DNA of 10,310 nt, taken from assembly GCA_937925755.1 (NCBI GenBank), contig CALAMX010000036.1, positions 1 to 10,310 of the forward strand, written 5' to 3'. Position numbers and translations under genes: made by a program. Position 1 is the first letter of the stretch. The number at the start of each line of letters is the position of its first letter. Positions 5,460-10,310 of this stretch are shown here, in pieces. The notes beneath the pieces were generated by a model, which saw only the letters and a list, made by a program, of their open reading frames with translations, did no database searches and was not told the origin of the DNA. The stretch is from an uncultured Burkholderiales bacterium (lineage in GTDB: Bacteria; Pseudomonadota; Gammaproteobacteria; Burkholderiales; Thiobacillaceae).

Positions 5460-5878
5460 GCACCGCCCCCGATTCTCCGCTGCGCGTCGAATCGCCCCCC
5501 GAGGGGGCCAAGAAACTCTTGGGACGGCCCGGCGAGTTTCTTGAGAGCCAGATCCACGTCGAGGTGGTCTATGCCAAGCCCGGTCAGGCCAAGCGGGTCA
5601 GTCTGACCCTGGAAGAGGGGGCGACCGTGCAGCAGGCCATCGAGCAGTCCGGCATTCTGGCCGAATTCCCGGAGATCGACCTCGGCCGAAACAAGGTCGG
5701 CGTGTGGAACAAACTCGCCAAACTCGATCAGCCCCTGAGGGACAAGGACCGCATCGAGATCTATCGCCCCCTCATCGCCGATCCCAAGGAGGTGCGCAAG
5801 CAGCGCGCGGCCGAGGGCAAGGCAATGAAGAAGGGCGGTGGTGACCTGCCTGCGGACTCGGTCGGAGCCGGTCCCTAA
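5456..5878 (+). CDS. rnfH: RnfH-family ubiquitin-like beta-grasp protein
   Basis: A 140-residue protein of the RnfH family (UPF0125), a beta-grasp fold similar to ThiS/MoaD but without the C-terminal di-glycine needed for sulfur transfer. Its biochemical role is not settled: it was named for occurring with the Rnf complex in some species and is also called RatB. The core runs from about 33 to 106: IHVEVVYAKPGQ, then VSLTLEEGATVQQAIEQSGI, VGVWNKLAKLDQPLRDKDRIE and the family hallmark YRPLIADPKEVRKQRA at 103-118. About 31 residues precede the core (rich in Pro, Ser and Gly), longer than usual; a TTG codon at residue 22 could be an alternative start, but the ATGA overlap with ratA favours 5456. 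The 3' end overlaps the broken convergent DUF4124 gene by 4 bp. Confidence 0.93.
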   Translation: MSTAPDSPLRVESPPEGAKKLLGRPGEFLESQIHVEVVYAKPGQAKRVSLTLEEGATVQQAIEQSGILAEFPEIDLGRNKVGVWNKLAKLDQPLRDKDRIEIYRPLIADPKEVRKQRAAEGKAMKKGGGDLPADSVGAGP

Positions 5879-6331
5879 CGGCAGTTTTCGTCGATCTGCC
5901 GCTCCACCTCCTACATGGCAGCGGCCCGCTCGGCAGGGCTCACGGTCTGGCGTTGCCCTTGACCGTGCATGCGCATCAGAGGGATGTTCTGCTGCAGCAG
6001 GAAGAGCCGTTCGCGCGCCCGCTGGCAGTTCTCGGCGCGCCTGTCCGCCTTTGCTTTGGCACGCTGCTTTTCTTCCGCCTCTTGCGCATGCTGGCGCTCG
6101 AGTGCCGACTCCCGTCCGCTTGTCTGCGAGTGACCGCCGCTACGCCGCCGCGACGGCTGCATCGGTCTGGTCGGTGCGCAGGGGTTGCACCGGCTGCTGC
6201 GGCGCTGTCGTGTCGCCGTCATGCATGCGCCCCTGGCGATCGGTCCATTTGTAGACATCGGCATACGCCGAGTCTACCGCCAGGAGCAGCAGGAACGGCA
6301 CTAGGGCGCACAGGCTTCGGCCGCTCATCAT
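5875..6331 (-). pseudogene. DUF4124-domain secreted protein, broken by a frameshift and an amber stop
   Basis: Reading from ATG 6331, the first 62 residues carry a signal peptide (LCALVPFLLLLAVDSAYA, likely cut after A24) followed by DVYKWTDRQGRMHDGD, the hallmark of DUF4124. That frame stops at TAG 6142-6140. The coding pattern continues in another frame with a charged coiled-coil-like stretch (SALERQHAQEAEEKQRAKAK), then NCQRARERL and SPAERAAAM, the usual C-terminal half of this family. A TAG at 5913-5911 interrupts that frame, yet it reads on as EVERQIDENCR to TAG 5877-5875, again family-like. The span is 457 nt, one more than a multiple of three, consistent with one inserted base (or two lost) near 6140-6200, perhaps in the GCG-repeat stretch. 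Restoring both lesions gives about 151 residues, a normal size. Other genes here end with TAG, so amber is not reassigned. The family's function is unknown; the product would be periplasmic. Confidence 0.8.
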
Positions 6332-6337
6332 TCTCTG

Positions 6338-6343
6338 TATAAT
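6338..6343 (+). promoter_or_regulatory. Perfect -10 hexamer TATAAT upstream of guaB
   Basis: TATAAT is followed by TG and a T7 run. The matching -35 region (about 6315-6321) is weak, TTCGGC at best. Transcription would start near 6350, leaving a leader of about 20 nt before ATG 6371. It lies just upstream of the start codon of the divergent DUF4124 pseudogene. Confidence 0.5.
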
Positions 6344-6370
6344 GTTTTTTTGTGCGTAAGGCGTCCAGCG

Positions 6371-7831
6371 ATGCGTATCCTGCAGAAAGCCCTCACCTTC
6401 GACGACGTCCTGCTCGTCCCCGCCTTCTCCCAGATCCTACCGCGCGACGTGAGCCTGAGGACCCGGCTGACCCGCACGATCCACCTCAATATCCCGGTGC
6501 TTTCCGCCGCCATGGACACGGTGACCGAGGCACGTATGGCCATCGCCATCGCCCAGGAGGGCGGCATGGGCATCATTCACAAAAACCTCTCCGTGCGCCA
6601 GCAGGCCGCCGAGGTGTCCAAGGTCAAGCGCTACGAAGCGGGAGTGGTGAAGGATCCGGTCACCATACGCCCGGACATGACGGTACGCGATGTGTTGCAG
6701 CTTACCCGTCAGCACAAGTTCTCCGGCCTGCCGGTGGTCGATGTGGCGGGCAAGGTGGTGGGCATCGTCACCAACCGCGACATCCGCTTCGAGACCAAGC
6801 TCGACCAGCCCATCTCCAGCATCATGACCCCGCGCGAGCGCCTAGTCACGGTCAAGGAGGGGGCGAGCCGCGAGGAGGTGATCGCCCTGCTGCACAAGCA
6901 CCGCCTCGAGCGGGTCTTGGTCGTCAACGACGCCTTCGAGCTGCGCGGGCTGATCACCGTCAAGGACATCCTCAAATCGAGCGAATTCCCCAACGCCTGC
7001 AAGGACGAGCTGGGCCGCCTGCGGGTCGGTGCCGCGGTCGGGGTTGGCGGCGACACGCCCGAGCGCGTCGCTGCCCTGGTCGAGGCGGGGGTGGACGTCT
7101 TGGTGGTGGACACCGCACACGGTCACTCCGAAGGGGTCTTGAAGCGGGTAGAGTGGATCAAGAGCCACTATCCCCAGGTCCAGGTCATCGGCGGCAATAT
7201 CGCCACCGGCGCGGCGGCACGTGCCCTGGTCGACCACGGAGCCGACGCGGTGAAGGTCGGCATCGGCCCCGGCTCGATCTGCACTACGCGCATCGTTGCC
7301 GGTGTGGGCGTGCCGCAGATCACCGCCGTGGCCAACGTCGCCGAGGCGCTGGTCGATAGCGGTGTGCCGCTCATCGCCGACGGCGGCATTCGCTACTCCG
7401 GCGACATCGCCAAGGCCATCGCCGCCGGTGCGCACGCCGTCATGCTGGGAGGGCTGCTCGCTGGCACCGACGAGGCGCCGGGCGAGATCGAGCTCTACCA
7501 GGGACGCTCCTTCAAGTCCTACCGCGGCATGGGCTCGCTCGGCGCCATGCAGTCGGGCTCCAAGGACCGCTACTTCCAGGACAACGAGGCGAACGTGGAA
7601 AAACTGGTGCCCGAAGGCATCGAGGGCCGCGTACCCTACAAGGGCAGCGTGCTCAACGTCCTGCACCAGCTCATGGGGGGCCTGCGCTCTTCCATGGGCT
7701 ATTTAGGCTCGCCCGACATCGAGCACTTCCACGCCAACGCCAGCTTCGTCGAGATCACCGCCGCTGGCATCAAGGAATCGCACGTGCACGACGTGCAGAT
7801 CACCAAAGAAGCGCCCAACTACAATGTCTGA
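6371..7831 (+). CDS. guaB: Inosine-5'-monophosphate dehydrogenase
   Basis: NAD-dependent oxidation of IMP to XMP, the committed step of guanine nucleotide synthesis, in the cytosol as a tetramer or octamer. The 486-residue protein (488 in E. coli) begins MRILQKALTFDDVLLVPAFS, the standard N-terminus. An upstream TTG at 6350 would add 7 residues and was rejected because AAGG sits at a suitable distance from ATG 6371. Residues about 93-203 form the tandem CBS (Bateman) regulatory domains inserted in the TIM barrel: DPVTIRPDMTVRDVL, FSGLPVVD and MTPRERLVTVKEG. The catalytic loop GPGSICTTRIVAGVG has the nucleophile C304, and the mobile flap region includes YRGMGSLGAM. The C-terminus EAPNYNV is also conserved. 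guaA follows after 78 bp, forming the classical guaBA operon. Confidence 0.99.
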   Translation: MRILQKALTFDDVLLVPAFSQILPRDVSLRTRLTRTIHLNIPVLSAAMDTVTEARMAIAIAQEGGMGIIHKNLSVRQQAAEVSKVKRYEAGVVKDPVTIRPDMTVRDVLQLTRQHKFSGLPVVDVAGKVVGIVTNRDIRFETKLDQPISSIMTPRERLVTVKEGASREEVIALLHKHRLERVLVVNDAFELRGLITVKDILKSSEFPNACKDELGRLRVGAAVGVGGDTPERVAALVEAGVDVLVVDTAHGHSEGVLKRVEWIKSHYPQVQVIGGNIATGAAARALVDHGADAVKVGIGPGSICTTRIVAGVGVPQITAVANVAEALVDSGVPLIADGGIRYSGDIAKAIAAGAHAVMLGGLLAGTDEAPGEIELYQGRSFKSYRGMGSLGAMQSGSKDRYFQDNEANVEKLVPEGIEGRVPYKGSVLNVLHQLMGGLRSSMGYLGSPDIEHFHANASFVEITAAGIKESHVHDVQITKEAPNYNV

Positions 7832-7843
7832 GGGACAGGGGGT

Positions 7844-7889
7844 CAGGGGTGAGTGGCCCAAGTGATAGCTCCCCTGCACACCTCACCCC
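7844..7889 (+). other. Alternative stem-loops in the guaB-guaA spacer
   Basis: GGGGTGAG (7846-7853) can pair perfectly with CTCACCCC (7882-7889). The overlapping CAGGGG (7844-7849) can instead pair with CCCCTG (7871-7876), so the two stems exclude each other. A second CTCACCC (7896-7902) offers a third partner close to the guaA start codon. No T tract follows, so this is not an ordinary terminator. It might tune the guaA:guaB ratio, but only the pairing is visible. Confidence 0.5.
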
Positions 7890-7909
7890 CAACGCCTCAC
7901 CCTCTCGCC

Positions 7910-9472
7910 ATGCACGACAAGATCCTCATCCTCGACTTCGGCTCGCAGTACACCCAGCTCATCGCTCGTCGCGTGCGCGAGTGCCAGGTCTATTGTGAGC
8001 TCCATCCCTACGACGTCAGCGATGAATTCATCCGTGCCTTTGACCCCAAGGGCATCATCCTCTCTGGCGGCCCGGCCTCGGTGACCGAGCGCGAGACCCC
8101 GCGTGCGCCGGACATCGTCTTTACCCTGGGGGTGCCCGTGCTGGGCATCTGCTACGGCATGCAAACCATGGCCGCGCAGTTGGGCGGGCGGGTGGTCAAC
8201 GCCACGCATCACGAATACGGTTATGCCGAGGTGCGCGCGCGCGGCCACTCCCGGCTGCTTCGCGACATCCAGGACCGTTGCGACCCAGACGGCAAATGCT
8301 GGCTCGAGGTGTGGATGAGCCATGGCGACCGGGTCGAGGCCTTGCCACCGGGTTTCAAGGTCATTGCCGAGAATGCCGCCACCCCGGTGGCCGGGATGGC
8401 CGATGAGGCGCGTCGCTTCTATGGCCTGCAATTCCATCCCGAGGTCACCCATACCTTACAGGGACGCGCCATCATCGAGCGCTTCGTGCACGAGATCTGC
8501 GGCTGCGGCCATGACTGGAACATGCCCGACTATGTCGAGGAGGCCGTCGGCCGCATCCGCTCCGAGGTGGGCAGCGAAGAGGTCATTCTGGGACTGTCGG
8601 GTGGTGTCGATTCCTCCGTTGCCGCTGCACTCATCCATCGCGCCATCGGTGAGCAGCTCACCTGTGTCTTCGTAGACAACGGCTTGCTGCGGCTCAACGA
8701 GGCGGAGCAGGTGATGCAAACCTTCGCCCGCAACTTGGGCGTGAAGGTTATCCACGTCGATGCCAGTGAGCGTTTCATGCAGGCCCTGGCAGGGGTCACC
8801 GACCCGGAGCAGAAACGCCGTATCATCGGCCGCGAGTTCGTACACGTCTTCCAGGAAGAGGCGGCCAAGCTCCCCAACGCGAAGTGGCTCGCCCAAGGCA
8901 CCATCTACCCGGATGTGATCGAATCGGCCGGGGCGAAGACCAAGAAGGCCCACACCATCAAGAGCCACCACAACGTCGGTGGCCTACCCGAGACCCTGCA
9001 CCTGAAGCTCTTGGAGCCGCTCAGAGAGCTGTTCAAAGACGAGGTGCGCGAGCTGGGTCTCGCCTTGGGGTTGCCACACGACATGGTATTCCGCCATCCC
9101 TTTCCCGGTCCCGGCCTGGGTGTGCGCATCCTCGGCGAGGTCAAACGCGAATACGCCGAGCTATTACGCCGCGCAGATCACATTTTCATCGAGGAGCTGC
9201 GCGCCAGCGGCTGGTATGAGAAGACCTCGCAAGCCTTTGCCGTATTCCTGCCGGTGAAGGCGGTTGGCGTGATGGGCGATGGCCGCACCTACGACTACGT
9301 GGTCGCCCTGCGCGCGGTAGAGACCACCGACTTCATGACTGCCCGCTGGGCAGAGCTGCCCTACACCCTGCTGGCCAAGGTCTCCAACCGCATCATCAAC
9401 GAGGTGCGCGGCATCAACCGGGTGGTCTACGACGTCACCGGCAAGCCGCCCGGGACGATCGAGTGGGAGTAG
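7910..9472 (+). CDS. guaA: GMP synthase (glutamine-hydrolysing)
   Basis: Converts XMP to GMP with ATP and ammonia taken from glutamine. The 520-residue protein (525 in E. coli) has an N-terminal class I glutamine amidotransferase domain (about 4-195): SGGPASVTE, the nucleophile elbow GICYGMQ with C81, and FHPEV with H176 and E178 completing the triad. The ATP-pyrophosphatase domain follows with the PP-loop SGGVDSS at 230-236, then QGTIYPDVIESA, KSHHNVGGLP and RHPFPGPGLGVR. The C-terminal dimerisation domain ends NRVVYDVTGKPPGTIEWE, the canonical terminus. ATG 7910 (MHDKILILDFGSQYTQL) fits the family; a GTG 57 bp upstream would add unlike residues. No Shine-Dalgarno precedes it, the 15 nt upstream being almost all pyrimidine, so translation may depend on coupling with guaB or on leader structure. 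Confidence 0.99.
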   Translation: MHDKILILDFGSQYTQLIARRVRECQVYCELHPYDVSDEFIRAFDPKGIILSGGPASVTERETPRAPDIVFTLGVPVLGICYGMQTMAAQLGGRVVNATHHEYGYAEVRARGHSRLLRDIQDRCDPDGKCWLEVWMSHGDRVEALPPGFKVIAENAATPVAGMADEARRFYGLQFHPEVTHTLQGRAIIERFVHEICGCGHDWNMPDYVEEAVGRIRSEVGSEEVILGLSGGVDSSVAAALIHRAIGEQLTCVFVDNGLLRLNEAEQVMQTFARNLGVKVIHVDASERFMQALAGVTDPEQKRRIIGREFVHVFQEEAAKLPNAKWLAQGTIYPDVIESAGAKTKKAHTIKSHHNVGGLPETLHLKLLEPLRELFKDEVRELGLALGLPHDMVFRHPFPGPGLGVRILGEVKREYAELLRRADHIFIEELRASGWYEKTSQAFAVFLPVKAVGVMGDGRTYDYVVALRAVETTDFMTARWAELPYTLLAKVSNRIINEVRGINRVVYDVTGKPPGTIEWE

Positions 9473-9551
9473 GGTCGTGCCGTACCTCGGATGATCCCAA
9501 CGCTCATGCACGCCACCCGAAATGCAGACGTTGCGCGGGCTTGATGACCGC

Positions 9552-9597
9552 GGTGATCCAAGGCAAGCTCATTGGGTTTCGCCTGGCTTAGATCACC
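9552..9597. repeat. Long imperfect inverted repeat (hairpin 1)
   Basis: Arms 9552-9568 and 9581-9597 pair at 14 of 17 positions around a 12-nt loop. The outer seven pairs, GGTGATC with GATCACC, are perfect. It begins about 80 bp after the guaA stop; no T tract follows. Confidence 0.65.
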
Positions 9598-9620
9598 CAG
9601 TGAGCGGGCATGAATCCGAT

Positions 9621-9650
9621 GCGGGTCGATTCGGTTGAGTCGAACACCGC
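9621..9650. repeat. Imperfect inverted repeat (hairpin 2)
   Basis: GCGG (9621-9624) and TCGATTC (9626-9632) pair with GAGTCGA (9637-9643) and CCGC (9647-9650), with one G-T pair, a small internal loop and a GGTT loop. It lies 23 bp after hairpin 1. Confidence 0.5.
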
Positions 9651-9786
9651 TGGCGATGCTGGCCTTCGACTGCCATCTGAATCCAAGACATACACGTAGG
9701 TCTTCCGGACAAGGCCGAGTTCTGGCAAGGTGACGATATACGGGGTTCGCGCTGGCCAGCCCTGATGCGTTTTCCTGCCCGCACGC

Positions 9787-9792
9787 TTGACA
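9787..9792 (+). promoter_or_regulatory. Consensus -35 hexamer TTGACA before the RND gene
   Basis: A perfect TTGACA. Possible -10 partners are poor: TACCCT (9808-9813) after 15 bp or TATCAT (9813-9818) after 20 bp. If the first is used, transcription would begin almost at the ATG at 9817. Given the weak -10, this promoter is tentative. Confidence 0.3.
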
Positions 9793-9816
9793 CCAGGCCA
9801 TTCGATTTACCCTATC

Positions 9817-10310
9817 ATGCGTCGTGACCTGATCGCCGACTTTGCCCGTCACCCGGTGGCGGGCAACCTGCTGATGATCCTGCTGATCGTCGCCGGGCTG
9901 TTCGCGGTGTCACGGCTCAATATCCAGTTCTTCCCCAGCTTCGAGTTGGACTTGCTCAGCGTGCGCGTGCTGTGGCGGGGGGCGACGGCGGAAGACGTGG
10001 AAGAGGCCATTACCACGCCGCTGGAGCAACGGCTGAAGACAATCGCCGGTCTCAAGAGGATCACCTCGACCTCTAGCATGGGGGTGGCAAACATCACTTT
10101 AGAGCTCACTGAGGGTACGGATCCGATCACGGCGCTGGACGAGGCCAAACAGGCAGTCGCGGAGTTCCGCAACCTGCCGGCGGATGCGGAGCCGCCGGAG
10201 GTCACCCGCATCGTCCGCTACGAGCCTATCGCGCGTCTGCTGATCATTGGCGAGAACCTGGACGAGTTGCGCGGGCTTGCGCGCCGTTTCGAGTCCGAGC
10301 TCCTGGCCCG
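9817..10310 (+). CDS. RND-family efflux transporter permease, N-terminal part (runs off the right edge)
   Basis: Inner-membrane proton-driven exporter of the AcrB/MdtB-like hydrophobe/amphiphile RND family; only the first 164 residues of roughly 1000 are present. The start MRRDLIADFARHPVAGNLLMILLIVAGLFAV gives the cytoplasmic helix and first membrane span (about 14-33, residues read in parts). NIQFFPSFELDLLSVRVLWRGATAEDVEE and TTPLEQRLKTIAGLKRITSTS match the beginning of the periplasmic porter domain in this family. Substrate class cannot be told from this part. ATG 9817 has no clear ribosome site; an in-frame TTG at 9787 would add ten residues unlike homologues. No membrane-fusion (adaptor) gene lies upstream between guaA and this gene, although adaptors usually precede RND permeases, so the partner is either downstream or elsewhere. 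Confidence 0.92.
   Translation, partial: MRRDLIADFARHPVAGNLLMILLIVAGLFAVSRLNIQFFPSFELDLLSVRVLWRGATAEDVEEAITTPLEQRLKTIAGLKRITSTSSMGVANITLELTEGTDPITALDEAKQAVAEFRNLPADAEPPEVTRIVRYEPIARLLIIGENLDELRGLARRFESELLA

Larger units (their letters stand above)
9473..9816 (+). other. Non-coding gap between guaA and the RND gene
   Basis: No frame on either strand shows a recognisable protein. The only long open frame (minus, 9852-9427) is antisense to the end of guaA and the start of the RND gene. The gap holds two imperfect hairpins (9552-9597 and 9621-9650), a perfect 10-bp palindrome GCTGGCCAGC at 9751-9760 and a TTGACA at 9787-9792. It could be a structured RNA, a decayed small element or a plain regulatory spacer; I cannot tell which. 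Confidence 0.6.

Noticed and set aside
5022..5878. ratA-rnfH as a toxin-antitoxin pair (RatA/RatB)
   Set aside because: The pair is broadly conserved next to smpB as housekeeping genes, and nothing in the sequence shows an antitoxin function for RnfH.
5838..6342. Two plus-strand open frames opposite the DUF4124 gene
   Set aside because: The minus strand carries a signal peptide and the YKWTD motif; the plus-strand frames lack any domain and overlap rnfH or the guaB promoter.
6345..6351. T7 run as part of a terminator
   Set aside because: No stem precedes it; it sits between the guaB -10 box and start codon.
6842..7666. 274-residue open frame on the minus strand
   Set aside because: It lies entirely within guaB, and its composition (His, Gly and Val rich) is that of an antisense shadow.
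9621..9650. tRNA-like arm or attachment site
   Set aside because: The stem resembles a T-arm only superficially; no acceptor, anticodon or CCA end surrounds it and no integrase is nearby.
9427..9852. 141-residue open frame on the minus strand across the guaA-RND gap
   Set aside because: Its end is the antisense of the conserved guaA C-terminus and its start the antisense of the RND N-terminus. No domain is visible, although the middle part covers the unexplained gap.

Overview
The window is GC-rich, densely coded chromosomal DNA from a proteobacterium, most likely a gammaproteobacterium. The evidence is the pairing of yffB with dapE, smpB head-to-head with ratA-rnfH, a guaB-guaA operon, and protein sequences close to the Escherichia coli forms. 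Some features (mnmH beside smpB, a DUF4124 gene beside guaB) feel Chromatiales-like, but that finer placement is an impression only. I see no prophage, CRISPR array, insertion sequence, rRNA or tRNA.

Layout. 1-1280 (minus): yffB followed by dapE, which runs off the left edge (lysine/peptidoglycan precursor synthesis). 1301-2864 (plus): a GNAT acetyltransferase, ispF (isoprenoid precursors) and thpR (2H phosphoesterase), tightly packed. 2855-3283 (minus): a small 'host attachment'/eRF1-like protein with its own promoter. 3405-4959 (minus): smpB then mnmH, i.e. ribosome rescue and tRNA wobble-uridine selenation. 5022-5878 (plus): ratA-rnfH, divergent from smpB. 5875-6331 (minus): a DUF4124 secreted-protein gene broken by a frameshift and an in-frame amber stop. 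6371-9472 (plus): guaB and guaA, which turn IMP into GMP. 9473-9816: a non-coding gap with two imperfect hairpins. 9817-10310 (plus): the N-terminus of an RND efflux permease, cut by the right edge.

Functionally this is a housekeeping neighbourhood. The middle has a translation flavour (SmpB, MnmH, RatA, and possibly the eRF1-like small protein). I found no convincing new multi-gene system. The points worth a second look are small: the decayed DUF4124 gene, a 20-bp tandem duplication that supplies both the smpB stop and the mnmH ribosome-binding site, a promoter with a candidate operator in front of the eRF1-like gene, alternative hairpins between guaB and guaA, and the structured gap before the RND gene.
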